Of a stretch of DNA of 64,000 bases, positions 31,430 through 41,459 are shown piece after piece. This stretch comes from Branchiostoma floridae (Eukaryota > Chordata > Leptocardii > Amphioxiformes > Branchiostomatidae). Positions within the stretch are counted from its first letter, which is position 1, and each line of letters opens with the position of its first letter. A program made the position numbers and the translations under genes. The stretch lies in NCBI RefSeq assembly GCF_000003815.2, contig NC_049984.1, positions 26,325,995 through 26,389,994 of the forward strand, written 5' to 3'. The notes beneath the pieces are model-generated. The model saw only the letters and a program-made list of their open reading frames with translations, was not told the DNA's origin and did no database searches.

Positions 31430-32850
31430 TAACTGCGACTGCTCCCCGGAAAACCTATAGCAGTGAGTGTTCCTGTGAATGAAATAGAGAATGATTGCTT
31501 TTCAGGGTTTTGAAGATTTTAAGAGTTAACCTAAACGTGGAATTCATATTTTATTGGTATTATCAAGGGTATCGGAGTGTAGGCATACAATGTGACTTTG
31601 TCTCTGATGCTAAAATTTAATGTTAAATCGAACTGCAGTGTTGCTCGCTCCACGGTGTTGCGATGTTCCCTTGTCTGGGTTGCACTTTCCAGCCCTTACA
31701 AGATAGCCTGTAAAAGCATGGCATCGGTAGTATTTTTGTGCACAGACGCCCTGCACTCCAACGCATTTCTTCCATTTCAAGGTAAAATATGGATGTCAGC
31801 CTTCGTCGTCTTGACCCCAATACTAAGATCTACCTTCATAAGTTCGTCGGTGGGACTGATCATTGAGTTCGACATCCAGGCCTCCCCAGTAGATGGCGAT
31901 CCTGAAGAAAGCTCTTGATGTCACTCCTCGTTGTCACTCCAAAGATTCATCATCGACCCATATTTTAGGATTATGCAAACCTACTACTTGAAGATTATGG
32001 ATCACAATTCATTTTAAGTTATACAAAAAAGAGATTCCCAGCCTTATCTAGATGGCCTATGACAGCAAGACTTTTAAGGTTGTCAGTTGTTTCAGCAAGC
32101 CATTTCTATGGAGTTGTTATTGTCCTGCAATCTGTGAGTTGTGCTGACTAGAGATGGAATTTTTGTAATTGCAGAGCATTTCATGGCAGCTTCTGTTTGT
32201 GCGTCTGACGCTGTGTGAATGTCAAACTTCTCAATTGCTTTTTTTTGTAGTTGTAGAACCCGGTTGTCACGAAGGCAGCTTCTTGATGACTAGAAAATGT
32301 GAGAAGCGTACGTTGTATAGCGTACCAACAATTGGCACAGAACATCTTGCGCCGTTGCGTGCACAGTTTGACTCACTCGCGGCCCTCGTACCAGTTCGAG
32401 ACCTTCGCAATATGAGAACTTAATCTGCATGCGTTCTGGACTCATTTCCATCTGACTGTAGATCTGACATTACCGTGTTGATGTGTGATTTCTTAGGGTT
32501 ACAAAGTGATACAATGAAGAACAGTATTTCAACAGAACAACAATCGCTAAACCAATCGTATTTGCAATCTCGAACAGCATCTGAAGGAAACCAACATTCA
32601 TAATGATAACAATGGCGCAACTGAGAAAGCAAACAACGAACTTATATGCTATTCAAGCAATACAATGAAGAACAGTATTGAAAATACATTAAAAATACAT
32701 TACAAAAAAGCACTTTTCGAATTCTAAAATATAGCGCCGTCATGCAACCCTGAGAAAAATGTTTAATATATTTCTACAGTCTATTCTTAAAAGACACAAC
32801 CGTAAACAGCATATTTTGGGCTGACGATCTTGCACTAGTATCAAAACCGG
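31430..32850. other. No supported gene
   Basis: A minus frame at about 31620-31915 looks partly coding (SMISPTDELMKVDLSIGVKT) but contains two stops and matches nothing known to me. The remainder is AT-rich. Confidence 0.4.
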
Positions 32851-32858
32851 AATCAGGT

Positions 32859-34043
32859 TTAAAAGAATGCTTGAGAGGACTGGACCATTATCGCTTGGCT
32901 GTTAGGCTTAATTAAGCTAGGCATCCCCTTCATCCTTAGCCAACTTGAAATATCAATCACCTTGAATGGTGTCTTCCATCTCCTTGTTTCTTTGTTGAAG
33001 ATAGGAAACAATGATGAGGGCCCTGCTCCTTCTGCTCCCTGCTTCTGGACCTCGGTGCCTGGTGTCTTGGCCTCAACCAGCTGAGCTGAAGGGTTGTCAG
33101 GAGTAGGAGGAGCTGAAGGGGTGTCAGGACTAGGAGGAGCCGAAGGGTTGTCAGGACTAGGAGGAGCTGAAGGGTTGTCAGGACTAGGAGGAGCTGAAGG
33201 GTTGTCAGGACTAGGAGGAGCTGAAGGGTTGTCAGGACTAGGAGGAGCCGAAGGGTTGTCAGGACTAGGAGGAGCTGAAGGGTTGTCAGGACTAGGAGGA
33301 GCTGAAGGGTTGTCAGGACTAGGAGGAGCTGAAGGGTTGTCAGGACTAGGAGGAGCCGAAGGGTTGTCAGGACTAGGAGGAGCTGAAGGGTTGTCAGGAC
33401 TAGGAGGAGCCGAAGGGTTGTCAGAACTAGGAGGAGCTGAAGGGTTGTCAGGATTAGGAGGAGCTGAAGGGTTGTCAGGACTAGGAGGAGCTGAAGGGTT
33501 GTCAGGACTAGGAGGATCTGAAGGGTTGTCAGAACTAGGAGGAGCTGAAGGGTTGTCAGGACTAGGAGGAGCTGAAGGGTTGTCAGGACTAGGAGGAGCT
33601 GAAGGGTTGTCAGGACTAGGAGGAGCTGAAGGGTTGTCAGGACTAGGAGGAGCTGAAGGGTTGTCAGGACTAGGAGGAGCCGAAGGGTTGTCAGGACTAG
33701 GAGGAGCTGAAGGGTTGTCAGGACTAGGAGGAGCTGAAGGGTTGTCAGAACTAGGAGGAGCTGAAGGGTTGTCAGGATTAGGAGGAGCTGAAGGGTTGTC
33801 AGGACTAGGAGGAGCTGAAGGGTTGTCAGGACTAGGAGGATCTGAAGGGTTGTCAGAACTAGGAGGAGCTGAAGGGTTGTTAGGACTAGGAGGAGCTGAA
33901 GGGTTGTCAGGACTAGGAGGAGCTGAAGGGTTGTCAGGACTAGGAGGAGCTGAAGGGTTGTCAGGACTAGGAGGAGCTGAAGGGTTGTCAGGACTAGGAG
34001 GAGCCGAAGCTGCCAGCTGGGCTGAAGGGGGAGGTGTCCTCAA
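32859..34043 (-). CDS. Pro/Ser/Asp repeat protein with unique C-terminus
   Basis: One frame spans the whole 27-bp array as (SAPPSPDNP)n, about 34 units, and continues into a unique tail ([20 protein letters not shown], then [15 protein letters not shown]) ending at a TAA. There is no ATG at the 5' end; an in-frame TGA lies about 20 bp upstream, and the splice acceptor for this frame was not identified. Unit-to-unit changes (P to S, S to N, A to D, synonymous TCA/TCG) are mild in this frame. Disordered linker-like protein; function unknown. Confidence 0.4.
   Translation of the reverse strand: MRTPPPSAQLAASAPPSPDNPSAPPSPDNPSAPPSPDNPSAPPSPDNPSAPPSPNNPSAPPSSDNPSDPPSPDNPSAPPSPDNPSAPPNPDNPSAPPSSDNPSAPPSPDNPSAPPSPDNPSAPPSPDNPSAPPSPDNPSAPPSPDNPSAPPSPDNPSAPPSPDNPSAPPSSDNPSDPPSPDNPSAPPSPDNPSAPPNPDNPSAPPSSDNPSAPPSPDNPSAPPSPDNPSAPPSPDNPSAPPSPDNPSAPPSPDNPSAPPSPDNPSAPPSPDNPSAPPSPDNPSAPPSPDNPSAPPSPDNPSAPPSPDTPSAPPTPDNPSAQLVEAKTPGTEVQKQGAEGAGPSSLFPIFNKETRRWKTPFKVIDISSWLRMKGMPSLIKPNSQAIMVQSSQAFF
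33081..34010. repeat. 27-bp minisatellite, about 34 copies, 324-bp superunit
   Basis: Plus-strand unit GAGCTGAAGGGTTGTCAGGA plus CTAGGAG. Variant units (GGATTAGG, GAACTAGG, GGATCTG) recur at an offset of exactly 324 bp (for example 33451 and 33775), so a 12-unit block was duplicated. Confidence 0.95.
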
Positions 34044-34070
34044 TCCTCTCGTTCTCAGTCACCATCTGTA

Positions 34071-34126
34071 TTATGTAACAACAGAGTCATCAACGTAAAA
34101 ATCTTCCTCCTTCTTGAAAAATTTGC
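34071..34126 (-). CDS. Small exon following DVLEERQPGVYCFD
   Basis: After a GGCAGAAACAG acceptor the frame reads KFFKKEEDFYVDDSVVT and a stop. It continues the sense of the 42-bp exon just upstream. Either this is the C-terminus or a donor precedes the stop. Confidence 0.35.
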
Positions 34127-34216
34127 CTGTTTCTGCCAGCTAAATTTCCTTCAAAGGTTAAGATTTTACATTTGCACTACATGATACAGTAATATAGTAA
34201 CAGGATTAAAACTTAC

Positions 34217-34258
34217 ATCAAAGCAGTAAACCCCAGGTTGTCTTTCTTCAAGCACATC
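34217..34258 (-). CDS. 42-bp microexon with consensus splice sites
   Basis: TTTTTCTAG, 42 open bases (DVLEERQPGVYCFD), then GTAAGT. Both sites match the consensus and the length is a multiple of three. It lies between the two minisatellite-bearing frames and may join them into one gene. Confidence 0.5.
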
Positions 34259-34379
34259 CTAGAAAAACACAGATTGATATATCAGTGCATGATTTTGTAT
34301 CAGGGATATTTTAAACCCATATAGTGGTGGATATCTGACATGGTGCAGAACCTCATTGATGGGTAGATGTGACTAGAGG

Positions 34380-35215
34380 TTAACTCAATTGGATTTCTGA
34401 AAAACCCGAGTCATCCATTGGAGCATCGTTGTTGGAGATGTTCTGAGTGTCACCCTCGTTGTTGGAGATGTTCTGAGTGTCACCCTCGTTGTTGGAGATG
34501 TTCTGAGTGTCACCCTCGTTGTTCGAGACGTGCTGAGTGTCACCCTCGTTGTTGGAGATGTGCTGAGTGTCACCCTCGTTGTTGGAGATGTGCTGAGTGT
34601 CACCCTCGTTGTTGGAGATGTTCTGAGTGTCACCCTCGTTGTTCGAGACGTGCTGAGTGTAACCCTCGTTGTTGGAGATGTTCTGAGTATCACCCTCGTT
34701 GTTCGAGACGTGCTGAGTGTCACCCTCGTTGTTGGAGATGTTCTGAGTGTCACCCTCGTTGTTGGAGATGTTCTGAGTGTCACCCTCGTTGTTGGAGATG
34801 TTCTGAGTGTCACCCTCGTCGTTCGAGATGTGCTGAGTGTCACCCTCGTCCGGGATGTGCTGAGTGTCACCCTCGTTGTTCGAGACGTGCTGAGTGTCAC
34901 CCTCGTTGTTGGATATGTGCTGAGTGTCACCCTCGTTGTTAGAGATGTGTTGAGTGTCACCCTCGTTGTTGGAGACGTGCGGAGTGTCACCCTCGTTGTC
35001 CGGGATGTGCTGAGTGTCACCCTCGTTGTTGGAGATGTGCTGAGTGTCACCCTCGTTGTTGGAGATGTGCGGAGTGTCACCCGTCGTTGTTCGAGATGTG
35101 CTGAGTGTCACCCTCGTCCGGGATGTGCTGAGTGTCACCCTCGTTGTCCGGGATGTGCGGAGCCCTTTTGCACAGAGTCCCACGCAAAGAACTGTCCTTT
35201 CTGAAAAATATATCA
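34380..35215 (-). CDS. NEGDTQHISN repeat protein
   Basis: The exon starts after ATATTTTTCAG with DSSLRGTLCKRAPHIPDNEG, enters the 30-bp array encoding (NNEGDTQHIS)n, and ends PMDDSGFSEIQLS and a stop. An extra G at about 35083 puts the first three units out of frame with the rest. Units missing one codon (PDEG) stay in frame. A hydrophilic acidic repeat with no known function. Confidence 0.4.
34432..35160. repeat. 30-bp minisatellite, about 24 copies
   Basis: Plus-strand unit TTGTTGGAGATGTTCTGAGT plus GTCACCCTCG, in exact 60-bp register from 34441 to 34800. A few 27-bp units (GTCCGGGATGTGC) occur near 34845 and 35115. Confidence 0.95.
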
Positions 35216-35472
35216 GTATATTTTTGCACCAGGCATGAAGTTCTGAATATATATGCAACAGATCAGAGATTGCTTTGTTACATTGGGTTTTATCTAGAAT
35301 TTCCCATAGGTTGGCTTTGCAATTGATTACGCACCTTTAGACCTTTAGACCTTTTTGGTCATTGACGAGTTGCGACACCCCGGACATACGGCTTTCCTGT
35401 CCGTTTCTAGGCGCCCAGCCACCCACCTAATAGCAGGTGTTAGGGTAAAAAACATATCAAGAGTTTTCTTGT

Positions 35473-35760
35473 TCAGTTTGAGTACAAAAGTTGATGTACT
35501 GGGGCAGTAACTTCCAAGATGGCTTTACATACATCATGAACAGTTGGACAAACCGACCCTTCACTTATGCCGAAAAGATCGGCGACAGTGCGAAACAGGT
35601 CACCCGACACCAGCCAGTACAGCGTGACGGCAAGTCTTTTTTTTTTTTGCATAAATGGCGTCGCGCATCAGAGTGTTCTTTCTCTCAATTGTCGGTCGCA
35701 GTTCGTCAAGTAGACGTTCAAAAGTGCCCCTACGTAGCCGAAATCGGCTGCACCACGGAA
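35473..35760 (-). pseudogene. PIF/Harbinger transposase fragment
   Basis: One frame has RRGTFERLLDELRPTIERKN, then TLMRDAI. After a frameshift at an A-homopolymer (T-run at about 35639-35649) another reads SGDLFRTVADLFGISEGSVC, then PTVHDVCKAILEV. These are the N-terminal and helix-turn-helix-like blocks of PIF/Harbinger (HARBI1-type) DDE transposases. The DDE half is absent and a TGA ends the frame. Confidence 0.75.
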
Positions 35761-36091
35761 TGTAGGCAGGGCAACAACGTCCCACCAGTGGCTGCTCCGC
35801 TGGCTTTCTGCCCAGATCTCGCGATCGACAAGACCAACTGTTTTTGATGCGTTTTTTTTTTCTACTTTGCACCCATGGACTCACGATTTTCTTACACCCT
35901 GATTGTTTTTGTTATAATTTTTGTGTCTCGTTATCTACGGTTCTTTTAGCAATATCAAATTTCGCAGAAATAGGAACATGACAGTTATAGATTTGGTCAT
36001 CGGATATAGATGAAAGGCTACAAAATAGAGAGCCCGACAAAAACGCCTAAAACCATACCTTATCATACCTTTTTTTTTTTCTATCTTTCCG

Positions 36092-36480
36092 TTAGCGGCG
36101 CGTCTGGCCGTTCCTCTGCATCATGTAAGCGATCTTGTCTCTTGACTCCAGGTTGTCCTGTACTGCAGGTAGATCGCTAAGTACGTGACGTACAACCTGT
36201 TTTATCAACCATCCGTCTTCCCATTTCCCAGACTTGTAGCTTTTGTTCCGATTTGATATGTTTGAGAAAGTGTGAACCCCTTCCAGGCCTTGGGGTACGA
36301 TTCATTTTCAGGCACAAACAGACGTACCGAAGACATTCGCAACTGTTTGTGCCCGCACCTGTGCCTGTGCCTTTATTGGTTGAGGAACTGTGAAGGACAC
36401 TTAATCTCTCTGCATATGCCGAATGATATCAACACGGTCTCCAGAATCAGTTTCATTTTTGAAGGAGCCTAAGAGGGAAC
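36092..36480 (-). pseudogene. Unrecognised 3'-terminal coding region
   Basis: Across two frames: NETDSGDRVDIIRHMQRD, PIKAQAQVRAQTVANVFGTS, PENESYPKAWKG, then NKSYKSGKWEDGWLIKQVVR and HVLSDLPAVQDNLESRDKIA to a TAA. One stop and about two frameshifts interrupt it. Composition is convincingly protein-coding. No family recognised. Confidence 0.4.
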
Positions 36481-36591
36481 AAGAGAAAAGAAAGATGTTA
36501 GTGGCCAGTAAAATTGACCATGGTGGCACGGTATTAAGTTACTTACTCAACCAAAGTTTTGGGTATCTTGCTTACATCAAATTACGTTCAG

Positions 36592-36921
36592 TCACCAGAC
36601 AATGAAAAAGCATCGGCAGACCATTATTTCGTTGTTGACTGACTGCGGCTCCAAAGATAGACGTTGACAGTTTACACAGAGAGGATCATGACAAAGATGC
36701 GAGATTTGTAGAGTTCCCTCAAGGTGTAGCTGGCCAGAGTGGCCCATGTAAGCCACTCTATGTAAAGGCAAGCGTATTTGGGAACCATGAGATGTTAATC
36801 GCTCCGTAGGGTGACCTAGCCGACTTCGATTCCTCCCTCCTGTCCAAATCAAACATGTTGATTCAGGATCTGTACGTATTTTAGCCTTAATCTTTCTTCC
36901 GTATTCCAACCATCCAACCAA
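36592..36921 (-). CDS. His-Me finger endonuclease zinc-binding domain
   Basis: A 109-codon frame reads ESTCLIWTGGRNRSRLG, LPLHRVAYMGHSGQLHL, then TLQISHLCHDPLCVNCQRLS and LEPQSVNNE. The order 'C-L-x-WTG...HR-x-AY...SHLCH-xx-LCVN...LSLEP-xx-x-NN' is that of the zinc-binding loop region of I-PpoI-type homing endonucleases (His-Cys box), known as zf-His_Me_endon in Pfam (from memory). The frame has no stop through the domain. The second Cys pair at the end (CRCF) is present. No ATG-supported start or flanking domain was identified. Confidence 0.65.
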   Translation of the reverse strand: MVGWLEYGRKIKAKIRTDPESTCLIWTGGRNRSRLGHPTERLTSHGSQIRLPLHRVAYMGHSGQLHLEGTLQISHLCHDPLCVNCQRLSLEPQSVNNEIMVCRCFFIVW

Positions 36922-37157
36922 AACAGCCGAAATAAATAGCTTTGAATAAACTGGTTTTCAACTTAGCCAACATGTGTCCTTGTACTCTCCCTGTCTTGTC
37001 TAAGGGTATCAAGGATCAAAAAGTTGCAAAAAAAACTCACCTAATTGACGCATCCTGTTGGCATGCGGGCCACGTAGCGGTATTTACTCTGCATATTCTT
37101 AACAATGGGAAGCATGCGAGAAAGAAGCTGTCGAAAATCACTGACTAACTTGAAAAA

Positions 37158-37600
37158 CTCACATTAACATGGTTGTCCGGTTTCTCTCCTGTCTGCTGGG
37201 CTATCGCCTCGAGTGTTTGCAGAACTTTGCATTGCAGATCCCAATCTTTGAGATTTGAGCTTCTTACCTTGTGCCAGCAGCTTTTTAGTTTTCTTGTCTG
37301 TACCGTCAGGAGGAGATGTGGGCATAGCCACTTTCTTCAGTACAAACCCCAACGCTTTCAACTGCTCTGCTGACTCGCCACTGGGGACCTCAACTCATCC
37401 CATTGTCTGGGTCTTGAACTTGGCTGTATTTGCTTGAAAGTTGCAGACCTTGCTGCCGTCACTGCTCGTCTCATCACTGTAAAGCGTGCCAGCCTTAAGT
37501 AAGCTTAAGGCAACTTCAACATGTATAGACGCAGCAAGATTTGCCTCAAGTCGGATGGTTTGAGAAAACTTCATCATCTGCGCAAGCTGGCTGAAAAAAG
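37158..37600 (-). pseudogene. DDE-like transposon protein remnant, copy 2
   Basis: Across two or three frames: AGTLYSDETSSDGSKVC, PSGESAEQLKALGFVLKKVA, and NLKDWDLQCKVLQTLEAIAQ, with a possible GTGAGT donor. It aligns with the intact frame at 45840-46661 (HSDGTSKDG...SGQSAEQLEGLQFTLKKLAM). Interrupted by a stop near 37395 and by frameshifts. Confidence 0.55.
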
Positions 37601-37699
37601 TATTTCGAGCACTGAGTGATGTCCTTTCATTTGATATTAAACCCATTATGATTGTTATCATGTTAACTCGAGCACCAGGCCTACCTACGTGGGTGTGAG

Positions 37700-38058
37700 T
37701 TACCGAGTTGAGTTGCCGACTTCATCAAGAAAAATATATTCATGACCGTGAAGTTACTGAAAGAGTCAAGTAGGTTTTTACCTTTATATATTGTCAGATT
37801 GTATGAAGTCATGTATCCTGCTTACACCTTTGGAAAAGTGAAATAATCAACATCATACGTGTTTAAATTCCTTTTTTTCGCATCACATTTATTGTAAGAT
37901 AACTAATTGTCGAGTTCGACAAGGCTGTATATCAACATATCATATAAAACATAGAAGACCCTGGCCTGACTGCAGTTTCGGGAAAAGCCGGAAAGATCTG
38001 ATCACGATAGCGTGTATAACACGGCAAATGTAATATGAGATGACAATTATATAGTCTA
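37700..38058. other. No gene seen
   Basis: AT-rich sequence between a Tc1-TIR fragment and the minisatellite. Confidence 0.5.
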
Positions 38059-38467
38059 ATATCACATGTCAATATTGAACAATCTTGGCCTAAACATAAT
38101 ATTACATATCAATACCTAACAATCTTATCCTAAATATAGTATCACATATGAATATCTAACAGTCTTAGCCTAAACATACTAGTAGTATCACATGTCAAAA
38201 TCTTACAACTTTAGCCTGAATAAAGTATCACATTTGAATATCTAACAGTCTTATGCTAAACATACTAGTAGTATCACATGTCAAAATCTTACAACTATAG
38301 GCTGAATAAAGTATCACATGTGAATGTCTAACAGTCTTAGCCTAAACACAATATCGCATATCAATACCTAATAATGATGTCCTAAATATAGTATCACATG
38401 TGAATGTCCAACAGTTTTATCCTGAAGATAATATCACATGTCAAAATCTAACTTTAGCCTAAACATA
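38059..38467. repeat. Degenerate AT-rich minisatellite
   Basis: Repeated units of about 41-46 bp built on TATCACATGTSAATATCTAA plus CAGTCTTAGCCTAAACATA. A longer dimer containing ACTAGTAGTATCACATGTCA recurs at about 38182 and 38265. Non-coding. Confidence 0.85.
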
Positions 38468-38544
38468 TGTTCAGGAAGGATTCGTCAAATACTTTCTTAT
38501 GCAAATAGTCGACAGTTTTCCTTTTACCTAGTTGATTATGCAAA

Positions 38545-39459
38545 TTAAGTATTAACAGTAACTAAAGTATTTCGGGCAAAAACGTAGGCCTTCCTGAATA
38601 TGCCATCTTTGGCCACCATGAATCTGATATTGGCTATTGTGCTGGCAACACTTTTCACCTCGCCTATGAACCAACCGTCGTCTGGTTCATAGGCAGTGTC
38701 ACCTATCTGAAGATCAAGATTAAGATCCATGCTCTCCTTGCCGTCCTGCGGCTCCTTGGTCACCTTGCCGTTTTGCGGCTCCTTTGTCACCTTGCCGCCC
38801 TGCGGCTCCTTGGTCACCTTGCCGTCCTGCGGCTCCTTGGTCACCTTGCCGTTTTGCGGCTCCTTGGTCACCTTGCCGTTCTGCGGCTCCTTGGTCACCT
38901 TGCCGTTTTGCGGCTCCTTGGTCACCTTGCCGTTCTGCGGCTCCTTGGTCACCTTGCCGTCCTGCGGCTCCTTGGTCACCTTGCCGTCCTGCGGCTCCTT
39001 GGTCACCTTGCCGTTCTGCGGCTCCTTGGTCACCTTGCCGTCCTGCGGCTCCTTGGTCACCTTGCCGTTTTGCGGCTCCTTGGTCACCTTGCCGTTCTGC
39101 GGCTCCTTGGTCACCTTGCCGTTCTGCGGCTCCTTGGTCACCTTGCCGTTTTGCGGCTCCTTGGTCACCTTGCCGTCCTGCGGCTCCTTGGTCACCTTGC
39201 CGTCCTGCGGCTCCTTGGTCACCTTGCCGTCCTGCGGCTCCTTGGTCACCTTGCCGCCCTGCGGCTCCTCGGTCACCTTGCCGTTCTGCGGCTCCTTGGT
39301 CACCTTGCCGTCCTGCGGCTCCTTGGTCACCTTGCCGTCCTGCGGCTCCTTGGTCACCTTGCCGTCCTGCGGCTCCTTGGTCACCTTGCCGTGCGGCATC
39401 TTCTTGTACGTCTCCTTGTTTTGTACGGCACATTTTGGCCAGGCGAATTGAGTATGTTT
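38545..39459 (-). CDS. KVTKEPQDG-repeat protein with conserved C-terminal module
   Basis: The exon begins after TTCTTTACAG with KHTQFAWPKCAVQNKETYKK, enters 24 tandem copies of (DGKVTKEPQ), and leaves the array in frame as LQIGDTAYEPDDGWFIGEVK, then SVASTIANIRFMVAKDGIF, to a TAA. The C-terminal module is shared with 23570-23715 and looks like a small beta-barrel of Tudor/chromo type (G-D-x-AYEP-DDGWFIGEV), by composition only. Repeat variation is D/N/G plus synonymous CAG/CAA. Lys/Glu-balanced disordered spacer; no stops across 305 codons. Confidence 0.6.
   Translation of the reverse strand, partial: KHTQFAWPKCAVQNKETYKKMPHGKVTKEPQDGKVTKEPQDGKVTKEPQDGKVTKEPQNGKVTEEPQGGKVTKEPQDGKVTKEPQDGKVTKEPQDGKVTKEPQNGKVTKEPQNGKVTKEPQNGKVTKEPQNGKVTKEPQDGKVTKEPQNGKVTKEPQDGKVTKEPQDGKVTKEPQNGKVTKEPQNGKVTKEPQNGKVTKEPQNGKVTKEPQDGKVTKEPQGGKVTKEPQNGKVTKEPQDGKESMDLNLDLQIGDTAYEPDDGWFIGEVKSVASTIANIRFMVAKDGIFRKAYVFARNTLVTVNT
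38733..39395. repeat. 27-bp minisatellite, 24 copies
   Basis: Plus-strand unit CTCCTTGGTCACCTTGCCGT plus CCTGCGG. Variants differ mainly in GTCCTG, GTTCTG, GTTTTG and GCCC. All plus frames and most minus frames are open because the unit is a multiple of three with no stops. Confidence 0.95.
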
Positions 39460-39499
39460 CTGTAAAGAAGAATTAAAACAATCATTCAAGTTGTAGTTG

Positions 39500-40100
39500 C
39501 TATTTATATTTTCTCAAAGTTGCACTTAGTAGTCAATGAATATATGAATTGTATCTGTTCCCCTCAGAATGTAGCTGAAAGCATTCTGATGCCTGTACGT
39601 GTACATGCATGTACATGTTTTGTTCGCATATAAACACCCACTCGCACATACATACATTTGAGACTATTTGTATCTATTTATCTAACCACTATGTGAAATC
39701 ATCTCATATTCAAGTTCGATTGCTCAAAATACGTCGTAACCAACTTAAACAACCACACCAATCTTTTGAATCTTATATTCTCACCTTGATTTGTGCCCAT
39801 CATGTTTTGCCATTTTTCAACGTTAATGGCATCTCGAAGTCATCTGAGGAAATCTTTTCCTCAAGTATGAGAGTGTAATACTCGTTGTAATACTGTAAAC
39901 GAGTGAGTACGTATATATTGATCAAAGGTGTCATCATCATCATCGTACATCCGAACTTTAGTCTATTTACATAAGACAGTTTGTTTACACGAAATGTAGT
40001 CCTAAGTCTAGCCTGTAACTGGGGGTTATCGAAGTGAAGGCGTTGTTCATGTTTTTGTTATACTTACTTACTTTACTTTACTTTGGCCGAGCTGTTATAC
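39500..40100. other. No gene seen
   Basis: Sequence upstream of the KVTKEPQ exon; short plus-strand ORFs lack support. A promoter or 5' exon of that gene could lie here but none is recognisable. Confidence 0.4.
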
Positions 40101-40116
40101 TGTTATACTGCCCTAC

Positions 40117-40291
40117 CTATAAACAACAAAGTGTAAATCTTCTCGGCAATCTTCGGAAGTTGAATGCTGCGTCGAGGACGGCCTTGTTCTGGACAGTAAA
40201 TGCCGTCGCCTCCGCTGCCGTCAAATCATGGCCCCGCACGCACTCGCGTACGGTTGCCATCTGCCGACAGTTGGTGCACCTACACCACTTT
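40117..40291 (-). CDS. P2X7 cytosolic-ballast-like exon
   Basis: After an ACTGATTAG acceptor the frame reads KWCRCTNCRQMATVRECVRG, then HDLTAAEATAFTVQNKAVLD and a stop 21 residues later. 'WC-x-C-xx-C-xx-M-x-T-x-x-ECV' is the start of the zinc-binding domain of the P2X7 C-terminal ballast, which is widespread in invertebrate transposon-like proteins. The expected second Cys of CVCC is Arg-Gly here, so metal binding may be lost. Confidence 0.5.
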
Positions 40292-41043
40292 CTAATCAGT
40301 GTAGTCAGTGGCAACAAACACGGTATGCTAATGCATAACAAGGTCAGCAAAAAATCTGTGCTAAGTTAGGGTGCATACCATAGGGCACCCCTGTTAGACA
40401 GTTTCAATAGCCTTGAGATGTTAGAATGTCCCAATAGAAGGGACCGTTAGTGGGGAAGGGGAATTGAGCGGTAACACACTTGGAAGCCCCCCCCCCCCCC
40501 TGCCATATTGAAGTCGCTAAAACAGGGTACTCACCGCACAGCGAATATAGCCGACAAGTCAGGAACTAAGCACAAAGACGTAGGCTGAAATAAATCCACC
40601 AGGATCTAAACGCAAAGACGTAGGCTCAAGTAAAACCAAGAAATCAGCGTAAAGAATGGAAGTTGGCACCGAAAAATGCTCCGAACAAATGGTTCAACTG
40701 CCTGCCGTAAACTTCCACGAAAACTGGCGCTTCAACATCGTCCAACTTTTTCTGGATGTTGCCATTGGCGAAGGAACAACTGCCCTTTGTTATTTATGCC
40801 ACATAGGCACTGAAATAGCGACTGTGACACATTGGTAGTTGCTTGCTTCTGTTTTTTTTTTCCGGCCTCCACTTGACCATGATGTCATTTGCCAGGGAGA
40901 AGTACCGAGGACTCAGGGTTGCCACTCTGAGAGCGGTAGGCTTGATGTTAGTTACTTGTATATTGACCTGTGCAGTTGGTGATAGAATGTAATTATGATA
41001 AACAGCAGGTAGAAAGGTCTCGCAAGATTAGCCATTGATGGGT

Positions 41044-41443
41044 TCATTTTCCTGTAAGTTGTTGCAGTTTTTGCCGTACATATGGCACAAGCATCTCATC
41101 TATTCCACCCTTGACTGCTATTTTTAGTAGCTCCATGCTCTTGTGATGCTCTACGCAGTTTCTGGCCACTCTCTGTGCACTTTCCGGCTTGAATCCCATG
41201 TCCTCCGCAAGTGCTCCGAACCATACGTCAAAAATCAAGTCTACGAATGGCAGTCAATTTCAGGTGGAGTTTTCCAACCCAGTCAAATTCCTTGGCTTCT
41301 GTCACAGGATTATCCGGGTGTTGCTTAGCAACATGTGACAAATCCCCTGTGGTGACTGTCAGTGAAGCGGCTGCAAAACTGCAAGGGAACCAGGTGCCTT
41401 TCTTTGGGTGACTGGCTGTTGTATGCACTGTAGAGGTCTCCAT
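41044..41443 (-). pseudogene. Unrecognised coding remnant, one frameshift
   Basis: One frame reads FAAASLTVTTGDLSHVAKQH and EFDWVGKLHLKLTAIRR. It passes into a second frame near 41230: FDVWFGALAEDMGFKPESAQ, then RVARNCVEHHKSMELLKIAV, ending QLTGK and a stop. Strongly protein-like; no family named. Confidence 0.4.
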
Positions 41444-41459
41444 GGCAACTTCCTGAACT

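Noticed and set aside
33094-34098. Long plus-strand ORF (GGAEGLSGL)n across the 27-bp array
   Set aside because: A stop-free unit whose length is a multiple of three opens several frames at once. The minus frame continues into a unique, protein-like C-terminus, while the plus frame has none.
34418-35238. Cys-rich (CWRCSECHPR)n plus-strand ORF, resembling a zinc-binding repeat
   Set aside because: Antisense of the NEGDTQHISN array; no unique flanking sequence or splice support, and the cysteine pattern is imposed by the 30-bp unit.
38729-39476. Three plus-strand ORFs over the KVTKEPQ array
   Set aside because: By-products of the repeat; only the minus KVTKEPQ frame links an acceptor-started exon to a conserved module seen elsewhere.
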